DNA of 64,000 bases from an uncultured Clostridia bacterium (GCA_949155365.1 CASCUT010000003.1:1-64000); one strand, 5' to 3'. Counted from the first letter of the stretch, positions 51,585 through 61,336 are shown. A program made the numbers and translations. Notes: generated from the sequence alone by a model not told the origin.

Positions 51585-51784
51585 TTTAACCATAAAAAGA
51601 ATTATTTAATTTTTATAGTAAAGAAGTAGGTGAATAAAATGAATGATAAAAAAAGTTGTGCAAGTACAAGTATCAACTGGGATATCGGGAAATATGTAAA
51701 ACTACTCACAAACACTTATAAATAAAGAATTTCTTTTTAAAAAGATAATACACATTTTACTAAAAATTGGAGGCGATAAATATT

Positions 51785-52492
51785 ATGAATGAATGTTTGG
51801 TATTGTTTTCAGGTGGAAAAGATTCACTATTAAGTACTATATTGTTAATTGAACAAGGCTATAAAGTAAAGTTAGTTCATTATGATAATATGTGTACAAT
51901 AGGATGCAATAATGTAAAGAATGGTTATAAAAGATTGGTGAAAAAGTATGGTTCTGATAAAATTGAATATATTGGGACAAAAAATATCACCTGCTTTTTT
52001 AGGAATTTTATTAATATAATATATAATATGCATATTGATGAAATTAAAGAAAAATACGGAAATATATCTATATCACAATTAAATTGTTTGTCTTGTAGGT
52101 TATCTATGTATGTTGCCTCAATTATAATTTGTAAAAAACATAATATAAAATATGTTGCTGATGGGGCAAGAAATAGTCAATTATTTGCAATAGAACAGGA
52201 TGAAATGCTAAAACTATTTAAAGAATTATTTGATAAATATAATATAGAATTGTTACTTCCCGTTAAGGACATTACAGATGATTTTGATGAAAAAAATCAA
52301 TTTATTTTAAGAGGTATTATTCCTAAAGTGAATGAGTCTCAGTGCTTATTAGGTATGCCACTTCAAGATTCAATAGTAGATGAAGAATCTCTTAAAACGT
52401 GTATCAATATATATGAAGAACTATTTAAATATATGGCACAAAATATGATTGAAAAGTTCTCTAATATTGAAATAGGAGAGGAATTTATTTAA
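51785..52492 (+). CDS. PP-loop ATP pyrophosphatase-like protein
   Basis: LVLFSGGKDSLLSTILLIEQGYKVKLVHYDNMCTIGC; CLSCRLSMYVASIIICKKHNIKYVADGA. Confidence 0.8.
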   Translation: MNECLVLFSGGKDSLLSTILLIEQGYKVKLVHYDNMCTIGCNNVKNGYKRLVKKYGSDKIEYIGTKNITCFFRNFINIIYNMHIDEIKEKYGNISISQLNCLSCRLSMYVASIIICKKHNIKYVADGARNSQLFAIEQDEMLKLFKELFDKYNIELLLPVKDITDDFDEKNQFILRGIIPKVNESQCLLGMPLQDSIVDEESLKTCINIYEELFKYMAQNMIEKFSNIEIGEEFI

Positions 52493-53028
52493 TGAGTGAT
52501 AATAGAAGTAGAAAATTTATTTTTGTCCCGTTTTGTTTAATGGCTCAGGCTTATCAAGCACAAGGTATTGTTAAATATGATTGGAAAGGAACTATTAAAC
52601 CAATAATGCAGTTGTTAATTGATAATGAAATAAATATTATTCAAATGCCCTGTGCAGAAAGTCTATACAAAAATAATTTAATTAGAGAGCCTAAAGGATT
52701 ATCTAAATATAATAATGTAGAATTTAACAATCATTGTAATGATTTAACAGAAACTGTTTTCAAAGAAATTAAAAATATAATAAATTCAGGATATGAAGTA
52801 ATTGCGATATTAGGTATAGAGCATTCTCCTTCTTGTTGTATAAACTATATATACACTAATAATGGAATGGAAAAAAGAAAGGGTTTATTTATAGATAAGC
52901 TATTTAATAAATTACAAAAGGAAAATATAGAAATCCCTATGATAGGAATTAATAGAAAATATATAAATAAATCAATAAAAGAGTTAAAATCAATTATAGG
53001 GAAAGGAAGTGACGTAAATGTCAAATAG
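52492..53028 (+). CDS. TudS-related putative desulfidase (CD3072-like)
   Basis: Three-Cys layout VPFCLMAQ / IIQMPCAES / LGIEHSPSCCI; start overlaps previous stop (taatg). Confidence 0.65.
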   Translation: MSDNRSRKFIFVPFCLMAQAYQAQGIVKYDWKGTIKPIMQLLIDNEINIIQMPCAESLYKNNLIREPKGLSKYNNVEFNNHCNDLTETVFKEIKNIINSGYEVIAILGIEHSPSCCINYIYTNNGMEKRKGLFIDKLFNKLQKENIEIPMIGINRKYINKSIKELKSIIGKGSDVNVK

Positions 53029-53935
53029 TGAAGAACAAAAAAGTTTTACATCTGCCCCGATAAACTGGTACCCAGGACATATGGCAAAAACAAAAAAACA
53101 AATTATAGAGGATTTAAAGCTAATTGATGTAGTAGTTATCATACTGGATGCTAGAATTCCAAGAGCAAGCCAAAATCCAGATTTACAAGAGTGGACAAAA
53201 GAGAAGAAAAAGATAATGGTACTAAACAAAAGTGATTTGGCAGAAGAAAAGAAAAATCAGGAATGGATAGAATATTATAGAAAGCAAGGAATATCAGCTG
53301 TACTAACGGATTCTAATACAGGAAAGGGGATTCCAGAAACAATTCGAGAAATCGAAAAAGTAGGGCAAGAAAGAAAAGAAATAGAAGCGCAAAAAGGTAG
53401 AAAAGGAAAATCCATTCGCGTAATGGTAGTAGGAATACCAAATGTAGGAAAATCTTCGTTTATTAATCGTATTACCAAAAAAAGTTCTATGGCAGTAGGA
53501 AACAAACCAGGGATAACAAGACAGAAACAATGGATTCGAGTAAAAGAAAATATTGAGTTATTAGATACACCAGGAATCTTGTGGCCCAAATTAGGACAAG
53601 AAGAAGTCGCTCTTAGGTTGGCATATACAGGAACCATCAAAGACGATGTATTGGAAAAAACAGAAGTAGCTTTCTACTTGCTAAAATACCTACTAGAAGA
53701 AAAAAGAGAAAATGTAATAACTCGCTATTCTTTTACCAAAGAAGAAATAGAAGAAATAATGAATAGAGAAGAATATCCAGAAAATGAGAATGTTTTAGAA
53801 ATTTTGCACCAAATAGGAAGAAAAAGAGGAGCCATCGTATCGGGTGGACGAGTAGACGAAGAAAAAGTAGCAAATTTATTATTAGAAGAATTTCGAAGTG
53901 GGAAATTAGGAAAAATGACACTAGAAACACCATAA
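53018..53935 (+). CDS. rbgA: ribosome biogenesis GTPase YlqF/RbgA
   Basis: INWYPGHMAKTKKQI, VLNKSDLAE, GIPNVGKSSFINRI circularly permuted GTPase order. Confidence 0.95.
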   Translation: MSNSEEQKSFTSAPINWYPGHMAKTKKQIIEDLKLIDVVVIILDARIPRASQNPDLQEWTKEKKKIMVLNKSDLAEEKKNQEWIEYYRKQGISAVLTDSNTGKGIPETIREIEKVGQERKEIEAQKGRKGKSIRVMVVGIPNVGKSSFINRITKKSSMAVGNKPGITRQKQWIRVKENIELLDTPGILWPKLGQEEVALRLAYTGTIKDDVLEKTEVAFYLLKYLLEEKRENVITRYSFTKEEIEEIMNREEYPENENVLEILHQIGRKRGAIVSGGRVDEEKVANLLLEEFRSGKLGKMTLETP

Positions 53936-53945
53936 GGAGTAAGAA

Positions 53946-54350
53946 ATGGAAGAAATGATACCAAGAAAAAAAGAAATCGAAGAAGTAAAATTAATGCCCC
54001 CATTAGTATGGGCCTACATAGGAGACTGTGTGTATGAACTTTATATTCGTATGCAACTAGTAAATCATACAAAACTAAAACCACATAAACTACACCTAGA
54101 AAGCATCAAATACGTAAAAGCAAAGGCACAAGCAGAAATATTGGCTAGTATATATGATGATTTAACAGAAGAAGAACAAGATATTGTACGAAGAGGAAGA
54201 AATGCAGAAAATCACCATTTGCCAAAAAATGCAGAAGCAACAGATTACATGTATTCCACAGCATTTGAAGCATTGATAGGATATTTATACTTAAGTAAAC
54301 AGGATTCTCGCTTACAAGAAATTTTAGAAAAGTGCTATACTGCAATATAA
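53946..54350 (+). CDS. mrnC: mini-ribonuclease 3
   Basis: MPPLVWAYIGDCVYELYIRMQLV, VRRGRNAENHHLPKNAEATDYMYSTAFEALIGYLYL. Confidence 0.93.
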   Translation: MEEMIPRKKEIEEVKLMPPLVWAYIGDCVYELYIRMQLVNHTKLKPHKLHLESIKYVKAKAQAEILASIYDDLTEEEQDIVRRGRNAENHHLPKNAEATDYMYSTAFEALIGYLYLSKQDSRLQEILEKCYTAI

Positions 54351-54465
54351 CATTTCTTAGCTTTGAATGTTATACCAGGAAGAAAGAGAAAGGACAGTAG
54401 AAAAATAAGAAAAAGAATTGACAGAAGAGGGCAAACATGTTATGATAATAAGGCAATCACAATAT

Positions 54466-54540
54466 GGCCCCTTGGTCAAGCGGTTAAGACGCAGCCCTCT
54501 CAAGGCTGAATCATGGGTTCGATTCCCGTAGGGGTCACCA
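54466..54540 (+). tRNA. tRNA-Glu (anticodon CTC)
   Basis: GGCCCCTTGGTCAAGCGGTTAAGACGCAGCCCTCTCAAGGCTGAATCATGGGTTCGATTCCCGTAGGGGTCACCA. Confidence 0.96.
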
Positions 54541-54573
54541 AACAATTGGTTATACCAATCAAAGAGAAAAAAA

Positions 54574-54613
54574 CAATATCGCCAAATACATAAAAATGTA
54601 TTTGGCGATATTG
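54574..54613. terminator. perfect 18-bp hairpin after tRNA-Glu
   Basis: caatatcgccaaatacat aaaa atgtatttggcgatattg; lacks a clear T tract. Confidence 0.55.
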
Positions 54614-54822
54614 CTTCCGTATTCCATTTTTTTAATGGTTTTGTTAATTCGTATTCAAAAATATTACTGTAAAATAATCATTTTCAGCCTCCTAGAGGAA
54701 AAACATAAAAAATATATTGTAAAAAAAAGTCTTTTGTGGTATAACTAATAATAGTGAGGTAGAAATAAAATTTCTTTTTTAAAAAGAAAGATAGATAGCA
54801 AAAGAGAGAAGGAGGTCATATT

Positions 54823-54945
54823 ATGGCTAAGAAAAAGAAAATGGATGCAGGAAAAATATTTGTAAAAGTAATGTCAGCCATTCTTGCTTTATTAATGGTA
54901 TTAGGAATAGCAGGAACATTATTATTTTACTTAATTGCAATGTAA
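54823..54945 (+). CDS. 40-aa DUF4044-like single-TM protein (not in ORF track)
   Basis: MAKKKKMDAGKIFVKVMSAILALLMVLGIAGTLLFYLIAM*; RBS aaggaggt; directly upstream of cdaA. Confidence 0.75.
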   Translation: MAKKKKMDAGKIFVKVMSAILALLMVLGIAGTLLFYLIAM

Positions 54946-54972
54946 AACAAAATATAAAGGAAGAACAAACAA

Positions 54973-55881
54973 ATGAAAGATAATTTTTTTAGTGCAATGG
55001 ATACGGTTTGGCAAATCAATATTGTAGACTATATACAAGGATTACAACAACATCCCATTCGATTTGTTACCGCCATTATTGATATTGCCATTGTTATCTA
55101 TTTGGCATATCAATTAATAAAAATAACAAAAAAATCAAGAGTATGGCAATTAATAAAAGGAATAGGGCTTTTAATTATTCTTACTCTGGTTAGTGGCTGG
55201 GTACACTTTGATATATTAAATACCATTTTAACCACCATTATGTCTTATGGTGTGATTGCTATGATTGTTATTTTTGGACCAGAATTAAGAAGAGGGTTAG
55301 AGCAATTAGGAACCAATAAATTAACTAGATTTTTTGGGATTGATAAAAATATGATTACCAAAACCAAAGAAGATATCTACAAAATAGTGATTGCCTCAAA
55401 AGAATTAGCTTCCCATAAAACAGGAGGATTAATTGTAATAGAACGAGATATCAAATTAGGAGATATTGCAGAAACGGGAGTAGAAATGAATGCGGAAGTA
55501 TCACCACAATTACTAGTCAATTTATTTGTGCCAAATACTCCTCTGCACGATGGAGCAGTGGTGATTAGTAACAACAAAATTACAGCAGCGGCATGTATCT
55601 TACCTCTTTCCAATGACAAAGAAATTGCGAAAGAATTAGGAACGAGACATAGAGCAGGAATTGGAATATCAAAAGAAACCGATTGTATCGTAGTGATTAT
55701 TTCAGAAGAAACTGGAAAAATATCAGTAGCCAAAGACGGAACATTAATTGCAGACGTAGAAGAAGAAACACTAAAAAAATTATTATTAAAGAATATTGTT
55801 ACCAATCGATTTATCGAAGGAAAAAACAATAAAAAAAGCAAACTAGAAAAACTAAGAACAAAGTTAAAGAAGAAAGAATAG
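54973..55881 (+). CDS. cdaA: diadenylate cyclase CdaA
   Basis: Three TM segments plus DAC domain: LHDGAVVISNNKITAAACILPLS, LGTRHRAGIGISKETDCIVVIISEETG. Confidence 0.95.
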   Translation: MKDNFFSAMDTVWQINIVDYIQGLQQHPIRFVTAIIDIAIVIYLAYQLIKITKKSRVWQLIKGIGLLIILTLVSGWVHFDILNTILTTIMSYGVIAMIVIFGPELRRGLEQLGTNKLTRFFGIDKNMITKTKEDIYKIVIASKELASHKTGGLIVIERDIKLGDIAETGVEMNAEVSPQLLVNLFVPNTPLHDGAVVISNNKITAAACILPLSNDKEIAKELGTRHRAGIGISKETDCIVVIISEETGKISVAKDGTLIADVEEETLKKLLLKNIVTNRFIEGKNNKKSKLEKLRTKLKKKE

Positions 55882-55917
55882 CAAGAGAAAAAAGAATGTT
55901 AAAGAGTTTAAAAATAA

Positions 55918-55952
55918 AAAATTGCGATTTAATTTTTACATTAAATCGCAAT
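55918..55952 (+). terminator. terminator-like hairpin after cdaA
   Basis: aattgcgattta atttttacat taaatcgcaatt. Confidence 0.65.
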
Positions 55953-55975
55953 TCTATTATAAAGGGGCAAATAAT

Positions 55976-56717
55976 ATGAAAAATATTAGATTAACAATTG
56001 AATATGATGGAAAAGACTTTAATGGATGGCAAAAACAACCAGATAAATTAAATATACAAGGAGAAATTGAAAGAGCAATTGAGCAAATTACAGGAGAACC
56101 AGTAGAACTAATTGCTTCAGGAAGAACAGATGCAGGAGTACATGCGATTGCTCAAATGGCAAACTTTAAGACCAATAGCAATTTTGAAGTAGAAAAATAT
56201 CCCATAGCTTTAAACTCAAAACTTAAAAAATCAATTCGAATTCAAAAAGCAGAAGAAGTAGAAGAAAGATTTCATTGTAGGTATAGTTGCAAGCAAAAAA
56301 CATATCGCTATATCATCAACAATAGTAAGCAAGGTTCTGCTATTTACCGCAATTTAGAATATTTTGTACCAAACAAATTAGATACCAATGCCATGGAAAA
56401 AGCAATGAAAGAATTTGAGGGAGAACATGATTTTAAAGCCTTTAAAGCAAGTGGAACCAGTAGCAAAAGTAGTGTAAGAATAATTTATAAGGCAGAATTA
56501 AAGAAAGAAGCAGATAGAATTATATTAGAATTTACAGGAAACGGATTTTTATATAATATGGTAAGAATTATAGCAGGAACCATAGTAGAAGTACGGGCTA
56601 GGTAAAATAAAACCAGAAGAGATACCAGATATTATTAAATCAGGAGAAAGAACAAGAGCAGGAAAAACTTTGCCACCTTATGCATTATACTTAGTAAAAG
56701 TAGAATATGAATCATAA
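55976..56717 (+). pseudogene. truA: tRNA pseudouridine synthase A, interrupted by frameshift near 56594
   Basis: LTIEYDGKDFNGWQKQP, ASGRTDAGVHAIAQMANF; frame 0 ends GTIVEVRAR*; removing one C gives [46 protein letters not shown]. Confidence 0.9.
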
Positions 56718-56725
56718 TAGATAAA

Positions 56726-56783
56726 ACTTTAGTAATCCCCAAAAAAATTAACAAAAAAGGAGGGGATAACTAAAGTTTTTTTA
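56726..56783 (+). terminator. Rho-independent terminator
   Basis: aaactttagtaatcccc ... ggggataactaaagttttttt. Confidence 0.75.
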
Positions 56784-56848
56784 TGGGAACAGAAAATAGA
56801 AAAAAATCATATAATATATCAAAAGAGAAAACATAAGGAGAGAGAAAG

Positions 56849-57337
56849 ATGAATTTATTATTACTATTTTTTGCTTTACCTATTGCAACAATTATCCTTG
56901 CTGTTGTATTAGAAAAAATACTAAGGTGTCCATTTCTAGTATCAGCCACCTTTTTTGCGATATATTTGATTATAGCATTTAGTTTGTTTGACGCTATGTT
57001 TTTAGTATTTGTAATTGCTTACACAATTCTTGCTTTTCTATCAGCACTTATTGCAGAATGCTTCTATAGACGATGTAACAATGAAAGAAAATGCTCATTA
57101 AAATGTTGTTTGTGTACACAAAACAATAATAATAACAATACCATTACATTAAGTAATCAGGATATTGCAAGAATTGCAAATCAATTAGCAAATATGCAAA
57201 ATGATTCATGTAGTCAAGGAAGAATGGGAAATAACAACGGTAGTTGCAATTGTAATTGTTCGAATGATATAGCAACTGTAAATGTAACCAATAATACGAC
57301 AGGAGGAAGAACAAACTGGTGTTGTTATAGAAAATAA
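56849..57337 (+). CDS. membrane protein with Asn/Cys-rich C-terminal tail
   Basis: Hydrophobic N-half then CCLCTQNNNNNNTITLSNQDIARIANQLANMQND...NNNGSCNCNCSNDIATVNVTNNTTGGRTNWCC. Confidence 0.6.
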   Translation: MNLLLLFFALPIATIILAVVLEKILRCPFLVSATFFAIYLIIAFSLFDAMFLVFVIAYTILAFLSALIAECFYRRCNNERKCSLKCCLCTQNNNNNNTITLSNQDIARIANQLANMQNDSCSQGRMGNNNGSCNCNCSNDIATVNVTNNTTGGRTNWCCYRK

Positions 57338-57616
57338 GGAAGAATAAAATAGAAAAAAGTTAAAATACGGTACAATAGGATATAAAAACTAAGAGGAAGG
57401 ATTCGTTTTTTTGAGAATCCTTCTTTTTAGTTTTGTGCAGATTAATTCTTTTTGATAAAGATAAGATAAAAGCGGTTAATCTTACAAATGGGAGAGAAAA
57501 TATTTGGTATGTACTAGTAAATGAATAAATAATTAACAAAATCTTAAACCTTTATTAAACTACTTTATTTAACACGAAAAGAAGATATAATAGAAAAAAG
57601 AAAAAAGAAAGAGGGA

Positions 57617-58292
57617 ATGAAATTGGAAATTTTGAGAGTAGAAAATTTAAGCAAATATTATGGAAAAGGAGAAACAATGGTAAAAGCCTTAGATCATGTT
57701 TCCTTTACCATAGAAGAAGGGGAGTTTGTAGCAATTGTTGGTCCATCAGGTTCACGGAAAATCTACTATGTTACATATGTTAGGAGGAGTAGATAGGCCA
57801 ACAGAAGGAAAAGTATGGATTAATGGAACGAATATTTATGACTTGAATGTGGATGAACTTGCTATTTTTCGTAGGAGAGAAATTGGATTAATATATCAAT
57901 TTTATAATTTAATTCCAGTATTAAATGTAGAAGAAAACATCACACTTCCTATACTATTAGACCATAAGAAAGTAGACAAAGAAAGATTAAAAGAAATTAT
58001 TGAGATATTAGGTTTGGAAAAAAGAATAAAACATTTACCAAATCAATTATCAGGAGGACAACAACAACGTGTTTCAATTGGAAGAAGTTTAATCAATAAT
58101 CCATCCATCATTTTAGCAGACGAACCAACAGGAAATTTGGATAGTAAAAATTCGAAAGAGATTATGCAATTGTTGAAAGCATCTAATAAACAATATCATC
58201 AAACTCTTATTATGATTACACATGATAAAAACATTGCACAAGAAGCAGACCGTATTATTACCATTGAAGATGGTAAAATGGTAGAAGGATAG
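57617..58292 (+). pseudogene. ABC transporter ATP-binding protein (MacB/LolD-like), interrupted by frameshift in Walker A near 57755
   Basis: Upstream frame [46 protein letters not shown]; downstream frame [18 protein letters not shown]...LSGGQQQRVSIGRSL; joined by removing one C. Confidence 0.9.
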
Positions 58293-58306
58293 GGGGAAAA
58301 GAAAAA

Positions 58307-60916
58307 TTGAAAATATTAAATGAAATTACCAAAAAATATTTGAAATTAAATCGAAAAAGAACAATTGTAACCATTATTGGCATTATCCTATCTGGTGCTA
58401 TGATTAGTGCGGTAACAACGCTTGCTGTCACATTTCAAAATTTTATGATTAGAGTAGAAATTGCCGAAAGTGGAGAATGGCAGTCAATGCTAAAAAATGT
58501 TACCTATCAAGAAATCGAACAAATTGAGAAGAAAAAAGAAATAAAAGAAACATTGATAATGAAACCAATTTCAATTGCGCAAAATCCATATTCAGAGGAT
58601 GAATTTATTTATCTGTATGGCTATGAAAAAGAGGCATTAGAAAAAATGAATGGAAGATTACTAGAAGGGAGAATGCCAGAAAATGAACAGGAAATAGTAT
58701 TAAGTCGTACTTTCTTTGATGGAAAAGAAAATGAACCAAAGATAGGAGAAAAAGTCACCTTTGTGTTAGGAAAAAGAATGTTAGATGGGGAAGAGATGAT
58801 TTCGCAAAGAAAGCAAGAGAAGGAAACATTTCTTGCTTCTGAAACGAAGACTTATACCGTGTGTGGAAAAATGCAAAAACCAGTATTTGAAACTTCGAGA
58901 GATCATTATACTTCAGGAATAACACTATTAAATCGAAATCAAATAAAGGCAGAAGATAAAGTAAACATTGGATTAATCCATAAACAAGTAAAAAGCACAT
59001 ATCAAAATACAGAAAAAATAGCGGAAGAATTAGGGTTATACCAGAAAGGCTATGATACTTCACTGAAAATCTATGACGTGGATTACAACAGTTATGTACT
59101 TGCTTACCAAGGTGTTAGTGATGACTTAGGATTTAATGGAATGCTATATTCCGTATGTGGTATTTTAATTGTTGTTATAATGATAGGTTCTATTTTAGTA
59201 ATTTATAATAGTTTTGCTATTTCCGTATCGGAAAGAAAAAAACAATTTGGAATGTTGGCTTCCCTAGGGGCAACCAAAAAGCAAATAAAAAAATCGGTAC
59301 TATATGAAGGAGTGGTAGTAGGTAGTATTGGAATACCATTTGGTATCTTAGCAGGAATTGGAGGAATAGCGATTACTCTAAAAATAGTAGATCAATTATT
59401 AGAGCCAATGTTTGCGGAAGTAGGATGGCATTTAAGTCTTTGCGTATCTTGGACTTCTATCCTAATAGCAGTTATGTTTATTGCTCTTACCATTTACTTA
59501 TCTGTTATGCTTCCAGCAAAAAAAGCAAGTAAAATTAGTCCAATTGAAGCAATAAGACAAACAACAGATATTAAGGCAAAAGCAAAGAAGTTGAAAACTA
59601 AGAAATGGATTTATCATGTATTTGGTATTTCTGGAGAACTTGCTATGAAAAACTTAAAGAGAAGTAAAAAACGTTATCGTACTACTGTTATTTCCTTGGT
59701 AATTAGTATTGTACTATATTTAGCAACAAGTGGATTTGTAGGATATATGTTTGAGGGATTTGATACTGTATATACAACCGTAGAGTATGACTATATGATT
59801 TTATTAAATGCAATGAAGGAAGAAGAAGAACTATTACAAAAGCTTCGTACAAATGCAGTAGAAAAGTTGACAGCTTGTAAACAAGAAGTAATAAGATTAG
59901 AAATACCATCAGAAAAACTAAATGAAAAAATAAAACAAGCATTTAATGAAGAAAATGAAAAATATGGAATGAAAAAGATTGAAGAAACCTATGATTTGAC
60001 AGCTAGAATTTATGCATTAGATGAACAAACATATCAGGAATATCTAAAAAAATTAGGATTAAAACGACTAGACGAAGACGAATATATTTTGGTAAACTAT
60101 GTGAATTTATTAACCAGTTATCAATTGGAAAGTGAAATATTAAATTATAATGCACAAGAAGAAATTCAATCACCAATTTTTCAATATAACTATGATGAAG
60201 AAACAGAAGAAACAAAAGAAGAACAAATTGGAACAAGAAAAATGAAATTAGCAAAAGTGACAAAAGAATTACCGTTTGGAATACAAGAAAATACGCTTCC
60301 AGGTTCTGCTACCTTTATTACTTCGAAGGAAAATTTTAGCAAAATACAAAGGCAAGCAGAAAATAGAGAAATGGAAGTGATGGTAAAAGCCAATAATTCT
60401 AAGCAATTTGAAGAAACGATAAAAGAACTAAAAGAACAATACCCCAAAGCAGGATTAGAGAATATTTATAATGTCAAAGAACAAATGCAACAAATGAAAA
60501 ACTTAAAATTAATTATTGAAATCTTCTTATATGGTTTCATCTTCTTAATATCTGCAATAGGGGTATCCAATGTGTTTAATACCATATCAACCAATATTAC
60601 ACTAAGAAGACGTGAATTTGCAAATTTGAAATCAATCGGAATGACAAATAAACAATTTAAGAAAATGTTAAACTTAGAATGTATTTTCTATGGAACGAAA
60701 GCTTTATTATATGGAATTCCACTTGGCATATTAGTATGTTTCTTACTAAATCAAGCATTTGGAAACATGTTAGCATTCTTATTTGAAATACCTTGGAACA
60801 GTATTTTCGTTAGTGTAATAGCAATCTATTTTGTTGTATTTGCTACGATGCTGTATGCTAGTAGAAAGGTGAAAAAAGAAAACATCATTGATGTAATTCG
60901 AGATGATAATGTATAA
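58307..60916 (+). CDS. FtsX-like ABC transporter permease
   Basis: Two FtsX-like domains (SISERKKQFGMLASLGATKKQIKKSVLYEG-type; LRRREFANLKSIGMTNKQFKKMLNLECI); follows ABC ATPase. Confidence 0.92.
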   Translation: MKILNEITKKYLKLNRKRTIVTIIGIILSGAMISAVTTLAVTFQNFMIRVEIAESGEWQSMLKNVTYQEIEQIEKKKEIKETLIMKPISIAQNPYSEDEFIYLYGYEKEALEKMNGRLLEGRMPENEQEIVLSRTFFDGKENEPKIGEKVTFVLGKRMLDGEEMISQRKQEKETFLASETKTYTVCGKMQKPVFETSRDHYTSGITLLNRNQIKAEDKVNIGLIHKQVKSTYQNTEKIAEELGLYQKGYDTSLKIYDVDYNSYVLAYQGVSDDLGFNGMLYSVCGILIVVIMIGSILVIYNSFAISVSERKKQFGMLASLGATKKQIKKSVLYEGVVVGSIGIPFGILAGIGGIAITLKIVDQLLEPMFAEVGWHLSLCVSWTSILIAVMFIALTIYLSVMLPAKKASKISPIEAIRQTTDIKAKAKKLKTKKWIYHVFGISGELAMKNLKRSKKRYRTTVISLVISIVLYLATSGFVGYMFEGFDTVYTTVEYDYMILLNAMKEEEELLQKLRTNAVEKLTACKQEVIRLEIPSEKLNEKIKQAFNEENEKYGMKKIEETYDLTARIYALDEQTYQEYLKKLGLKRLDEDEYILVNYVNLLTSYQLESEILNYNAQEEIQSPIFQYNYDEETEETKEEQIGTRKMKLAKVTKELPFGIQENTLPGSATFITSKENFSKIQRQAENREMEVMVKANNSKQFEETIKELKEQYPKAGLENIYNVKEQMQQMKNLKLIIEIFLYGFIFLISAIGVSNVFNTISTNITLRRREFANLKSIGMTNKQFKKMLNLECIFYGTKALLYGIPLGILVCFLLNQAFGNMLAFLFEIPWNSIFVSVIAIYFVVFATMLYASRKVKKENIIDVIRDDNV

Positions 60917-60918
60917 CA

Positions 60919-60953
60919 AAAAGAAGGATTCTAAAAAGAATCCTTCTTTTGTC
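60919..60953. terminator. bidirectional terminator
   Basis: aaaagaaggattc taaaaa gaatccttctttt. Confidence 0.85.
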
Positions 60954-60973
60954 TTAAATTCGATTTTTCGATT

Positions 60974-61336
60974 TTACATTGCAGAAAAATCGAAAGAAAC
61001 TTTGAAAGAAAAAAAAGAAAGTAGCAATGTAACAATTTGATAAGCGAGATAAAAATCGAATCCAAAAAGTTTAGATACGATAAAACATAAAAGTAAAGGT
61101 AACGCGATGATGAAGCAAACAACGAGAAGGTAGGGGATAGAAACGCTAACTGCGTCTGCAAGGTTTCCATCAAGGATACCAAGACATAAGGTTGAAATAA
61201 TCTCCAATCCTAATTGCCATGACGAAGCAATAAGGTAGAAAATAAGAAATACAATTCCTTGAGAACAACCACATGTACTTGCAAGCAAAAAACTTAATGC
61301 CCAGACAATAAACCACCGTACCAGATTTTTTAACAT
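60974..61336 (-). CDS. small membrane protein, unknown function
   Basis: ORF with four hydrophobic stretches and aaggaggac RBS on minus strand. Confidence 0.6.
   Translation of the reverse strand: MLKNLVRWFIVWALSFLLASTCGCSQGIVFLIFYLIASSWQLGLEIISTLCLGILDGNLADAVSVSIPYLLVVCFIIALPLLLCFIVSKLFGFDFYLAYQIVTLLLSFFSFKVSFDFSAM

Noticed and set aside
54357-54545. Minus ORF MFGDPYGNRTHDSALRGLRLNRLTKGPYCDC...
   Set aside because: Common spurious translation antisense to a tRNA; tRNA-Glu occupies 54466-54540.
17519-58292. Programmed ribosomal frameshifting as explanation for the four broken genes
   Set aside because: No slippery heptamer, internal Shine-Dalgarno plus stop arrangement, or stimulatory structure seen, and the affected genes are not known for recoding.
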